Assembly (NCBI RefSeq): GCF_001649575.2
Contig: NC_051450.1
Coordinates: 12,363,980-12,427,979, forward strand
Length of the DNA stretch: 64,000 nucleotides
Direction: 5' to 3'
DNA from: Kryptolebias marmoratus
Lineage: Eukaryota > Chordata > Actinopteri > Cyprinodontiformes > Rivulidae
The number at the start of each line of letters is the position of its first letter. Position 1 is the first letter of the stretch. Below, piece after piece: positions 1-12,400 of the stretch. A model generated the notes under the pieces. The model had not been told where the DNA came from. It did not search any database and was given only the letters and a program-made list of their open reading frames with translations. Position numbers and translations under genes: made by a program.

Positions 1-1639
1 CTTTCTCATCTCATGCACAATGTTTCCACACTGTGGCTAATAAGAGACTTGTGTTTTTGCATATTTAATGCTAATGTTGTGTTTGTTTTGTGTAATGGGC
101 ACTTATAATTGGATTTTCATTTATTACAAAACAAATGGGCCATTGGTGGAAACATTTTTGAAGAATTTAGGTAAGTGAAGCCATCGATATTAATGCCAGG
201 CTATTCGAGGGGTGTTTCACTCATCCAGCAATTCTGAATCTAATTTTAGCAAATGCACATTTGTTTAAATTGTTGTTTATAAATGATTGTGGTTCCCATA
301 AATCAAATAGTTCAGCTCTCACTTGGATTCCCAACGTCGAGTTCAAATTCATACATCATTTGTATGTAGAATGAAGCCTCCTGAGCTGCTCAGTCGATGC
401 AGCCACACAGCTTCCAGCTTCTGTTAGATGAATATCTCTCTCCCCTCCCCTCATCATCACCAGAGAGCTTCCACAACATCACAGGAAAACAACTGTGAGA
501 GGCACATTGTTCTGTGTAAATGAAATCATTGTCTACAGCTCTTTTACTAACAAAAGAAACCGTAGCCCAATCTGTTGGGACCGAGCTAACCTAAATTAAT
601 ATGGAGTGATGAAAAAACAAAACTGTGGTGTTCAAATGAAAAAAGTAACTGAGTTGGTATTTAGCTATTTCAAATTTTAATAGTACGACGACGACGACAA
701 AGGCACAGTTTTAGACTTTGAGAAACACATCCTTTGTTTTACTTTCAGAATTCAGATTTGTCGCCCTGAGATGAAACCCCCAACAAGCTGCTAAAATGCT
801 CCAAATTACTGTGGAATCTGGTTTTGGTGTCCAACTGTGCTGAACAATGCCAGCCTTTTCACCTTTAAATAAAGAGACCATTCACTGGTGTTTGACTTGA
901 CATTTACTGGAGAGATATGAAAGCCATGACTTTTGTTTATTTCTAAGCAAACAAGAAAAAGCAATTAAACACTTTCCAAATATTTCTCAGAAATGTCAAA
1001 CTGTGTTGCTCCACACCTGTTTACATTTCTTTTCTCATATCAGTTGATCCATTATTTAGTCATTTTGTGTATATAATCTTCATATAATTTGTGCATTATA
1101 TATGTTATAGGTACAGTCACTAATAATATTTTAGCAGGATAATGTTTTGCTATATGAAGATATAAAACACACTTCTGTTGGCATGTATTGGTCCTTTACA
1201 ATAGAGAACTGTATTGTACAAATTGCTTTTACTTCACTTAAATGTTTTCATTTTGATTGTACTTAAAAGATTCAGTTCAAGGTAGCGTACGGACATCCAA
1301 AGGGAGCATAATTTTTCTGTCATAAATGTTGTATATTGGCTAACAGAGGTATGAGAAACACAGTTCACGTGACCCAAGAGAGATGGCAGTTCATGAAGAA
1401 AACTGCTGACCTTCATCAAAGTGTCTGAGCAACATAAATTCTAGATATTTATTAAACTTGTCAAACCAATAGTATTTTGGTTAAAATGTAAAATTATTCA
1501 ATGTTATATGCATGTTTTTCACATTAGGTTTTGTCTTTGTGACACAATATGTTAAATTTATGTGTTTTCACTAAAGGTGGACTAATTTTTTTTTTTTTTT
1601 GTAATGGCCGATGCAGATATTTAGAAATCAGAGAGAGAA
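1..1639. other. Intergenic, AT-rich, no gene seen
   Basis: No supported coding sequence. Apart from the ACG repeat and a T run near 1588 it looks like unique AT-rich DNA. Confidence 0.7.
685..698. repeat. Short (ACG)n trinucleotide repeat
   Basis: Four to five ACG units, a CpG-containing repeat in very AT-rich surroundings. Confidence 0.85.
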
Positions 1640-2345
1640 AAAAACATCACAGTAAAGCAATCTCAGCAAATATAAAAATAGCTCTACCTCAGTCAGTTTT
1701 ACAGATATTGAACTAAAACATGGGGTGATTGTAGTTCAGTCTGATCCCCAATTTAAACTCTGAGCTGATCTTGGATTAAAACTTTGTCAAGAACTACTGG
1801 AATCCACTCTGTTTATTTGTCTGCAAAATATCTCAACAACCACTGAACAGATTTTATTTAAACTTTTAGGAAGTAATTTTGAGATTCTCCCAATGCTTAA
1901 TTGTTGGATTCAACATAATTCAAGATGGCTGCCACAGCCAACTGATCTCCGAAAACCCAAAAATGGCTAAAACCCAGCCCTTTTTCACAGATATAGATCT
2001 AAAGTTTGGTGTGGTAGTAGCTGAGCACTGTGCTCAGCACATACTTCAAGCACAACAAATAACACAGAAGCTTTGCTCAAAACTTGGCATTAACTGTTGG
2101 AGTCAACCCTGTTTGTCTGTTAGCAAAATATCTCATATACCAATAAACATATTTTTTTGAAACTGTCTGAAAGTAACTATTGACTGTACATCTACAACTG
2201 ATTAAGTTTTTGAGTAATCCCAATTCAAGATGGCTGCCACAGTTTATCAGCCTTAGCTTACACAAAAATGGCTGTACATCAATAAATTTTAAAGATATTG
2301 AGTTAGAATTTGGTGTGATAGTAGGTCACAGTCATTCACATCACA
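1640..2345 (+). repeat. Family A interspersed repeat, tandem monomers
   Basis: Two to three diverged monomers head to tail. CAAGATGGCTGCCACA occurs at about 1921 and again at about 2225 (about 304 bp apart). The motif around ACAGATATTGA recurs at about 1695, 1986 and 2285, and AGCAAAATATCTCA-like motifs at about 1826 and 2124. The same words recur in the other family A copies in this window. Open frames here are interrupted and not protein-like. I do not know the family name. Confidence 0.8.
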
Positions 2346-5134
2346 TACACCAGGGGCTAATATACTGCATCATTCTAATATATTGCAGGACGCAATATTA
2401 TTTTTAAAAGTTTGACCAAAACAGCTATAACTCCATCAATTCTCAACATAGGAAGACATGAAAGGCAGCAAGATATATGTATTCATTGAAGGAATGCTAG
2501 GTATTTCATTTACAGATGTTGCATGCAAAACCTAAAATAACTTAACAGAGGGGGAAAAAAACTGAAGAATTATAATTTAAAAACAAAAAAAAAACCTAAT
2601 AGCCTCACCTGGACAACAAACAAAACACTGCTTAAATATTCATGCAGCGAAAATAACCTCAGGAAAAAACACATATTAAAGTCACATGAGCCATTTTTTT
2701 CTGGTTTGTGTGTTATTTTACATTTTGTTTTGTTATTGTTGATACTGAATTCCCACTTTTTCTATTTGTAATGGAACATATTTTATGTTGCAAGGGCCTG
2801 AATATTTCCTCAGATACCTGTAAACACCTACTCACAAACAAAAAGTGTATTTAAGCTCCACAGAAAAGTCCCTGACATCTGCGTCTGCAACACAACAACG
2901 TGTTGATTCTGCAAGAAACATATTTGTTTGCAATCAGCGAGTGAATAGACAAGGTCTACAAGAACAAATAATAAATTGTTTTCTGTTTTGTGTAATAGTT
3001 GCGTGCAAAAAAAAAAAATCAAAATCTTAATTTTTCCTTCTTTTTTTTGGTAGCTTGTAAGACAATGGCATACAGTTTTTCATAGCACACTGGCTGATTT
3101 TATTTTTGTTTGTTTACTTTTTTTCTGATGCAGAGGTGGCACATGTCAGGGCTGCAATTCAGCATTGTACCTTAAAAAGAAAAACAACACAAAAAACCTT
3201 TTTTTCGTCGCTGGAATCAATTTATTTGAAAAATCTAGCCACATCTCATCATTCTGATTATCTCTCTTGCAGGCGTGCACACAATGAGAGGCAATACTCT
3301 AACTTCCCCATTTTGGGGGGAACACAATGGTCTGAACTCCCATCCTTTTAACAAGACTGCAATATCAAACCGGCACCTCGCACTCCCAGCTCATGTTGCC
3401 ATGGCGATAATGATAGAATCCATAGTCTCCTCCTCGCCGTGTCCGTAATTCGGTTATTTTAGCGTGAGAGATAGACCCCATCAATGATACAGCTGAGCTA
3501 CAGAGACTACAATGAAATGGGGAATTACATTCTAATGATAAATGTGTTCACTCTCTCAATGTTCGGCATGATTGAAAGATTCAGAAAGAGCGAGGAAAAT
3601 GAAAGGGCTTAGAAATAACAAATTTAAAACTTCATAAACCAGCCTTGTATCATCTCATTATCTAGTCTCACACCGCAGTCCTTGCAGGCCGAGAATCACA
3701 CCTTTCCACCTCAAATGGTGAAAAACTTTAATTTGGTTTCTAACATGAACAAAATCCTCCTGTTAGAAATATTGTAGCATATTATAAACGGAACAGATCC
3801 GCTGGTTTGTCCCCCCCCTTTTTTAAGCCTTATATTTAGCCTTTTCATTGACTTTTTTTATTTGTGGTAGCAGCTTGATAAAGAGATAGTATTTTTTAAG
3901 TGGGTTTCTGCTGAGGCGTTATGTGTAGCCAGTATCATACCTACAGCAGGCAGCAGTAACAATGTTTTCAGTTTGGAGAATCAGGGAGATATAATCATGG
4001 AGGAATTACGCTAAATGTCTTCGTGTTAGCCTTTAGATGCAATGCAGGTTTAAACTGCCTGACCTTTGAACTTTAAATAAGTTTGTTTTTTTTTTTAGAT
4101 TGTGATCATTCTAATTTTTCTGGAGATGCATTATCTCCATGCTGATTCATTCCTATGACTATGTTTCAAATATTTAAGGCTAGTAGAGCATTGTCATTAA
4201 ATGTGTTGTTTTCAAAACTACTCATTTAATCCTGAAAGTGAGCAGCATGTATCAGAATGCATGTACACTTCTGCATTGTATCGCTTTCATCACAACTTGT
4301 GCATTTTATCAAACATAATTTTGTAACTGATGGATCCTGAATCACATATTACATTTTAGGCATGTCACAATAATCTCAGCTGTCTTTTGTTTTAATGTCT
4401 TTTTATGTATATAATTAAACATGCTCAGGCAGTGCTTCCTTTTCCTGCTTAGTTTTTGGAGGACTGATTTTACCTCCATCACCAACAAGAGCTCATTGAT
4501 GTTAACTGTATACTGAGTGTTCTTGAGGGCGCCGTGGCATATGGTAATAGGAGCTCCAGTCGAGCACCATATGTTTGGGAAACAAGGAATGCTCATAAAT
4601 GTTGCATGAGTGAATGCAAAAGTTACATTTAGAGCACTGCTGCTTCACAGCCATTATGTTTTGTAAGGTAAGTGCGCATGATGGCTCTATAGTTGGTTTG
4701 ACGCAGGCAATAACCATTTATAGTGTTTTTCAAATCTTTGTCAAGAGCAGTCATTAGGGAAAGAAAGTCTCAATCATGGTCTACATGTATTAAAACTTAC
4801 ATTGACTCTAAATAAAAACCTTATTTTGTTTAATAAATAAACTAGAGAAAATGCATTTTCTGCAAAAATGACTGCTGAAAAGTGTTGAATAATATAAAAA
4901 CAAACAGAACAGTACCTAAAATGAGCAAAACAGTAAATGATAGCAAAAATTAGCAAAATTGTTGCTCAAAGTTAAGATTTACAAAATTGTAGCTAAAAGC
5001 TTAAATTAGCTAAACTGATGCTAAAAGATAAAATTAGCAAAACTGTATCTAAAACCTAAATGTGGTAATACAGTTACATTTATTTGTACAGGACTCCTGT
5101 AAGTGAGGGATGCTCTTTGTTCTTCTGTTTGTTG
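2346..5134. other. Intergenic, with a high-complexity patch at 3260-3600
   Basis: No gene seen. Most is AT-rich, but 3260-3600 has more balanced composition, no repeat words and ATTA/TAAT motifs, and is listed as a conserved-element candidate under findings. From 4920 to 5070 the word TTAGCAAAA/TTAGCTAAA recurs every 25-40 bases as a loose local repeat. Confidence 0.6.
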
Positions 5135-5300
5135 TTGTGCAGGAATTTAATGGATAGTTCAGATCTTGGGAAGCGGGGATTCTGTGGAAAGGTTAGGTAT
5201 GCTTAATATCTTACCTGTTGTAGATAGTTCTTTGAATGATCAGATTTCTGACCAGACTGATAAGCTAACAACTGGTGGCCAGGACCAAAGTGTATTGTTA
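5135..5300 (+). repeat. Family B MITE-like repeat, left arm
   Basis: TTTAATGGATAGTTCAGATCTT, here in degenerate form, followed by TTAATATCTTACCTGTTGTA and GATAGTTCTTTGAATGA. These words also occur at 26527 and 29680. The right arm was not identified. Confidence 0.55.
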
Positions 5301-8300
5301 TCATCTTAAAACACCTTCAATTAGAAACAAACATTTGGGTGTTGTTGTTTTTGTTTGTTTGCTTTGTGAATTTGTTGTGAATTTGTTGATGGAAGCGGTG
5401 ATGCTTTTTATTTGTTTCAAATTAAAGTGGATTGTAAGTTTCAATAACAAGTTCATTAGTACCTAAAATTGGTACTGAAGCACCGTAAAGTAGTCAACAA
5501 GGATGAACTTTTAATCTTCCATTACTGGTCAGGAAAATTTACTAAGAATCCATAAAAAAAGAACATTTTGGCTAGGTTCATTTGAGGTAGCATTAAAAAG
5601 AGAGTTCATGTTTACACTGTATTCACAAACATGAAGTTTGTTTTCTCGTTTTTTCATGTTGATTTGGTTTTGTGAGATAAGGCTAAACTGTAGGAATGCC
5701 TGTAGCCCTCCGCTCACACAGAATAGGCATGTTGTTACTGCAGACGGAACTGGATCCTGAATGTGAACAGTAATTCTGGTGCAAAATCAGGTGTGAGAGT
5801 TTCAAATCTGCCATGCTGCTCGGTCACAGAAGCGCTTTCAAAGTGACAGCCACAAAATACAGCAACAATTCAACTAAAAATGACAACAAGATTTAATAAT
5901 GCATTACCAATAAATATCAGCATCATATATTCCTAATCAATAAAGTCTGTCTTTCCAGATCAGTAACCATTTCTTTCCAGCTCCTGACAAGAATGAGGTT
6001 TATCGATCTCTGGGTTCCTCTTGAGAACATTTGTATGATTAATTCAAATATATACTGACTACAAATCTGTAAAATCTGATTTTATCTGTACATGTGCTAC
6101 TGTGGCCTGTTTTCTAATGTGCATTTCATACATCTAAATTTAATGAGAAACCAAGAAATACAAAAAAAAATTGCTCTTTAAAAAAAAAGGCTGACATGAT
6201 GAATCTTCATAAGTAATATTATGGATCAAAAAAGCTGGTGGTGATTCTTCTGTGAGGGTAAACTTTAAAGGCAGAATCTGTTTTTAAAAAGAGGCCAAGA
6301 TTAAGCACAGTTGACATCCACCAGCCTCCCGCTGCACCATCTTCTGGCCCTGCGAGAGACACGAGCTCCTGTTCCCTGAATGCTCCTAAATCATCCAGCC
6401 TGATAAAGACAGCTGGATGGAGCCGCGTTGGAATTTTAAAACTCCAAACTCCACAACCATAAACATGCGGCGTGTTACTTTTAGACTTGGCAGTGGAGTT
6501 TGTGCATGAGCTATTACTCCAGGGTCCACCACCAACTGGCCAGCTGCCTTGTTTTGCTCAATTATGTTTAACTCTGAACCCTACCATCTCAGCTTGGAAA
6601 CGGCAAAAGAAGCTTCTGCTCTATAACTCTTTTTACGGCTCTGATCGTGCATGCGTGACTGCCACATTTTTTGGAGCCAAAGTTAGCGGCTAGCAAGGGA
6701 GCACACATGCTTCAGAGAAGAAAAAAAAACTGCTGCACTTTTGATCCCAGGTGGAACACTGTGATTGCTAAGAGAAGGCAACAAAGATGTTGCAAACATA
6801 ACAATCTCCATGTGCAGCTGCCACTTTGAGTGCATGAGATTAATGACTCTTGCAACTTTCCCCCTCGCGAGGGATTTATCCATGTAGCAGGTTCGTGTCA
6901 AACACCAGCGCTATAGTCCACTCCCAATGATTCAAGGCAGCAGTCAGGCACCTGCCATCTTCGTATTCTTCTTCTGAAGACACAAAGCAACGCACAAAGT
7001 TGTCGCCTGCTCACAGTGTAAGTGGAAAGAGGTGCTACTTTCAGAGGCTTGCAGAATCCCCTCAAAGCAAAGAGGAGGTGCAGCTGCAACACAGGCATTT
7101 TTACATGTTTACGGTGGAGAGCTTGCCTTTTTTTTATGGCGTGACATACTTTTAAAGCCCAGTCAGTGTGGTTTGAATGTACAAGCAGGCAGCAGAATGC
7201 AGAGCTGCTAATTTTAGCAGTGCGTGGCAAGTCGGGGACAAAGCGCCATTGCAGGGATGGTAATGAGAGCTGCCATGAATTGATCGGAGCTAAGAGATGA
7301 AGTGTGGGTTTTGAAGAGCTTTAATCACTACAGTTTGTCAAGAAAAGGGGGCTCGTTTGCCTCATTTCCTCCTGCTGGCTCCGGATTACTGGATGTTGCT
7401 GGATGCTATTTCTGCCAGACTAAGCAAAAGGGATGCAGCGTGTCTTCTCAGAAGAATAAACCCCGTCAAAAGCTACAAATCACCAAACTAAACCAGTACA
7501 TTTTGAAGTGGTCATGTGACGTGTTCCTCACACCCCCAGTGTGATAATGTGGGCTCCTATAGGATGTGAGAGGGTTGGACATGCGTCAAAGTGAGTGGTA
7601 GAGTGACTTAGTGATTACGGGTACTTAAATTCTAAATGGATTTGGCACTGGCTGTGAGTCTTTTGTTTTTAACCAAGGAAGTAACGGTAGTAATTAATGT
7701 TATTAAATGGGTACCATCAATTTAAATGACAGGCCTCCATAGAGATACAAAACTGACAAAAAACAAATTCAAGGAAGTTATTCAAAAATGAAGAAAAGGG
7801 TCATGATTGATCACAAAAGGAGTTTGACTTAAAGCAGTGCTGTTGCTTTTCTTATTTTAGAAAATTGGTGCTATTATCATTTTTATCTCCATCTCACCAT
7901 ACCCCGCCACCTTTCAATGAAGCTTCACCTGCAACTCCATTTTACAACACATCTTTTTGACCAATTGTGATGAGATCATGAATATTTCTCTTTAAAAAGG
8001 CAGCCCATCATGTTGCATCACATCACCATGAGGATGCTCAGTACTTGATATTTTTTGGAATATTCTCCAACAAAATATGGCCAATAGCTGATGCTATTAG
8101 ATTTGCATGTCGTCTGCATTCATCTTGCTACAATGGCTCACTGGGAGCTGAAGACATGAAATAAATTGTTTTTCAAATGGAAAACCTTAACTAGACAAAA
8201 CTGTTTCAAATATCATAAAAACAAGCCATTTCCAAAACAACTAATTTTACTCTGAAAATCTGTGGTCAGAATCTAAAAACTTCACATTGTCTGTTTGTCA

Positions 8301-9212
8301 GAGATGGTTTTCAACCTGTGGCAACTTTTCATGTTATATTCTCTGTTGGTTAATTCTAATAGTTGTCAATATCATTGTGGATCCCTACTGAATGGGTAGG
8401 ATTTGATTTTATACACCAGTGAGCCAATCACTGACAGGGAAAGTAAACAACATTAATTGCTCTTTACTTCAGTGGTTACAGTGCAATGCTCTGATTGGGA
8501 ACTTCATGGGGATGTTACTTTCACAGCTACCCCCCATCAACAACGTAAATGTTGTTGTAACCCAAGCACTCAATTTACAGCAACACCATCTCTAAGCAGA
8601 GCTGTATGTTCTACCTAACCACAAAAGGTGTTTGGTTTCATTCACATCTTACATCTTCTTCACACGGATCCCCATTTGCTCAACCACAAGGTCTGTGTGA
8701 CGTAAATTTTGTCCACATGAGTCTGACAGGTCCTTCCGTAGTCGACTGTGTGCAGCCCAGATTAATATGACCTTGCAGAAATGCATGTGCGACAATAAAT
8801 CTATGATTAAATGGGTGGCGCCAATGCTCAATCCACAACAAAGACTGCAAGTCAATAAACCACACGCAGAGGAAGAAAAATCTCATAGATGCTTGTTTAC
8901 TGCATTGTATACCATATGAGGATTTTTGCTGGTTTTCCCTATTTGAACAGCTTATCACACATGGATCACAAGGATACAAAATTTGCTTTGAATTTCCGGT
9001 GAGAAATCAAAGTTCTTTTCTTTCAAGCTGACAGACCAGACAGATGACAGATGACAGACCAGCACATTATCACCACCCATTAGACTGGAGTGTAAAATGC
9101 AGTGAGTTGAATGCTCTGATCCAACAGGTACACAAACTCTTTGAGCAAGTGCACGTGCCAGTAATGGTCACAGTGGTTTGCGCACACATACATTAAGAAG
9201 TATGTCAAGGCC
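5301..9212. other. Intergenic, no gene seen
   Basis: Open frames of 110 and 99 residues on the minus strand (6898-7230, 8680-8979) have no recognisable domain and no splice-consistent neighbours. The segment 6300-7560 is richer in GC than its surroundings, but I see nothing definite in it. Confidence 0.6.
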
Positions 9213-9300
9213 TTAAGGGGATAGTCTGGTCATTTTTGAAGTAATGTTCTGTCAAATAGTTATGAAACGTTAGTACATTATAAGCTGTGACAGTGTTGAG
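9213..9300 (+). repeat. Possible family B left end
   Basis: CCTTAAGGGGATAGTCTGG followed by TTTTGAAGTAATGTTCTGTC resembles the left end at 26527 over about 40 bases. Inner sequence does not clearly match. Confidence 0.35.
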
Positions 9301-11934
9301 AAAAGGGCAGAAGATGTCATCCAGGCTAGGCTAATGGTTAGCCAAAAGTGGGCCAATTTTATAAAGTCTTTCAGGCTTAAAAGTCTTTCTTAAAAAACAC
9401 TACATTAGTTAATATTAATCCTCTAAACCTTTGTATGACACCAGTTATTAGCTTGTAGCTGTTTTCTCAACCAAACAACGTCCATGTTATTCTTCTCATA
9501 TTTTTTCACTGAAGTCAGGGCTATTTTGCTGACATGAGTGAGGCCTACTCAATACTGTCCAAGAGGTTTACAATGTTGAGGCTGATCCATTTATTTCATT
9601 TACTTTGTGAAGGCTAATAATGGGGCTTTACCAGAGGAAAAAATCTTCTCAACATCTTCCAAGCTGATGTGTTCCTCAGCAACAAACTTTTTGCAAACTG
9701 AAAAGCTACACTTCTGCATCTGACCCTAACCTCTGAAACGCATCTTTTCAACAAAAGGTGAGTCAGATATGATAAATTCAACTAATTTTTTTGCATTATT
9801 GTTGCAATTTCTTATCTAGGTTTTACATATCTGAATGTTTATCGTCTCTGAAGTCATTCTCAAATGTGTCAAACTGACATTCAGTTAGTCTGAAAAATCC
9901 CGAGACGTTGCCACATCTTGTTTAAGATAAAGAGACAGATATCTGAAGCTTTGAATACGAGATATAAATAAGCGGACTATTTTTGGAGGCCGCCTTGCTC
10001 ACATAATCCTTTCTGGTGCCCTCAAAGAAAAATTACGTGTGCGATTCAGAGTTCTTCTTTGACAGAAGTACAAGGTGCACCATTCAACGTGTAGGACAGC
10101 AAATGCCAGACGTCTGCTTCTGAACAAAGTGGAGGAACATCAGGGCACCTTTGCTGCTCGTCTCTGCAGTATTTTTGTGCAGGTACTGAGGGAGCACCAC
10201 GATGCTGCCAAGATCAAACGAAGGGGTTTTTAACATGCATTGTGAGTGGCGTATTAGTGACACTTGGTGATCACAGACTCCCGAGATGTAAAAGGCATGA
10301 CAACCCCTTTTTTTCCTCAAGTGTATTTTCTACTCGAGGAGTCATTCCAAGTGTTTATCCCCGAACGCAAGACACAATTTTGCTGGTAGTCTCGAATTAA
10401 TGCATCTCTAATGTGTCTGCCAGTTAACTATTAGATTTTTGAAATGACATTCTGCCGCAGCCCCCATTTTATCTGGTGAGAAAAAACTGCAGCCTGGAGC
10501 ATAAATCTAAGTGTTAATCACTATGAATATTGTCTTTTATTGGTGTCAGAGATGATTACTGCTCATGTCAATTATAAATTTGCAGCATAACCATAAAGTT
10601 TAACACTGATAGCTGTTTTGCATGACATCAGCTAGAGGCTGAAAATATGACAGCCTGTCCTACAGATCAACCCATATTTCAGCAAGAGATAGACATTTGT
10701 TCAGTTTACCAGCCAGTCTCCAGCTCTGGGACACTAAGAAATATGTGGGTGAGTTTCTAAAGGATAAAAAACTTCTAAGAACCACACTTTTCTGTTGAGA
10801 ACGCTTCATTGTGGAAAAAATGTAAAAAAAGAAAAGGAAAATAAAAAAGTTGTGGGGTATTTTTAGACATGCAAAAAAAAGCCACTGCCAGTCATCTCAC
10901 ATTTCATCTGCCTAGAGTGTTTGCATCAAATTCTGTCTCTGTGCTGTTGGTCCAGCAGATTCAAGGTGGGAAAAAGTGCATTCTAAACTATCCTCCTGTG
11001 GTAAGCTTGTCTGCAAAGAGCTGACATTTCCACTGTTGTGTTTGGTATGACTGCTGCACTCTGCAATAAACACTGGAAGGTAAATACTTCCCAAGCACCA
11101 GGATAAATGCCTGTAAAATATTCTTGTGCACTGAATGATGTCATCGTGTCTTCAGGAAATGAATCCACAATGTCCTCAATAACAAACATGTATGTGGACC
11201 ATCTGGCTGCAAGATTGTCAAACTCGCTGTTTTTGCCAAACAAGACTCCTGCTTTTCTTTGCTCCACAGTAATCCTCCCGGCCTTAGTGTGTGTCTGTGA
11301 GTGTGTGCTCCTTGGCCTGAGAAATGGGTGTGTTATCTTTTCTCCTCAGACCACTGACTAGCTCTGTCATCCAGCAGGAGCAGGATCCCTGGCCCCCACA
11401 GTGCTCAGAGTAATGCCGGTAATGAGCGTGAGGAGGTTTAGGAGCATGGATCGATGTTCTGAGTTGTGTGTCGGAGGAGAAGCAGCTGCCCCAGCCTGAC
11501 TGGCTGCTGCCCCGCATGCACGGCAGCCCTGCTGACTCCAGACTTTCTGGGCAACCCCTCGGGCCTGCAGGTGAAGATGTTTCTGTAATCACCTGTTATC
11601 TTTCTCACAGCTGCACCTGAGCCACTGATGCTGCAGAGTGCCGTACAGGCAGAACAAAGTGCTGTCATTACCTGCGCAAGTTTGCTACAGATGTTGCTCA
11701 AGTGTGAGACAATGGTGAGCTGACAAGTCTGTGCTCTATGATGGGTTATTTTGGGTAACTGAAAGCAGTAATTAAAATGTAATTTAAGTGGACAAATTGG
11801 TATAAAAATAAAAATATTCGACTTTCATGAAATTCATCTGAACCTTTTTGCAAAATTGCAAGATCTCAGAGCATCTGTTGTGAATTACTGTCAGTTATTA
11901 CAGCTTAAAGTTTTAACTCTTTATCCATAAACTT
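9301..11934. other. Intergenic, with a conserved-element candidate at 10330-10620
   Basis: No gene seen. 10330-10620 is repeat-free and rich in AATTAATG and TAAT-type motifs. Overlapping frames at 10912-11701 on both strands are not protein-like. Confidence 0.6.
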
Positions 11935-12400
11935 GACTGAGTTACAGCCATTTTTGTGTTTGATTAGATTAATTGGGTGTATTGGAAATCTTCAGTCAGG
12001 TTGATTTCAAAAGTTAATCACTTGTGGAGGTGTATGCAATGATTACTTTTTGAGCATTTCGTTAAAATCCATCTGGTGGTTCATGAAAAAAAATTGCTAA
12101 CAGACAAACAGGATGGATTCTAACAATTTATGGCAACATTTTAGACAAAAAGCTTGTGCAATGAGTAGTGCTGAAAGTATGAGTTGGGAATGACTCTCAG
12201 CTACTTCCACGTCAAATTTTAGCTCAATATCTTTAAAATTGACTGAGTCCGAGCCATTTTTGTGATTGATCAGGTTGACTGGCCGCAGTCAACATCAGTC
12301 AGGTTGATTTTAAAAGGAAGATGTACATGCAATGATTACTTTCTGAGAGCTTCAATAAAATCTATCCAGTAGTTCATGCAATCTAATTTAATCCCAAAGT
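11935..12400 (-). repeat. Family A repeat, two monomers, reverse orientation
   Basis: AGCCATTTTTGTG occurs at about 11947 and 12252, and ATGATTACTTT at about 12039 and 12333, a spacing of about 295-305 bp, as in the copy at 1640-2345. Read on the minus strand it shows the same order of motifs: CACAAAAATGGCT, then CAGTCAATTTTAAAGATATTGAGC, here described only by its parts. Confidence 0.78.

Noticed and set aside
4920..5070. Loose repetition of TTAGCAAAA/TTAGCTAAA that might suggest a CRISPR-like or satellite array
   Set aside because: Units are irregular and there are no constant spacers; it is an imperfect local repeat in a eukaryotic genome.
6890..6905. GGTTCGTGTCAA, weakly like a tRNA B box
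   Set aside because: No matching A box or cloverleaf could be formed around it.
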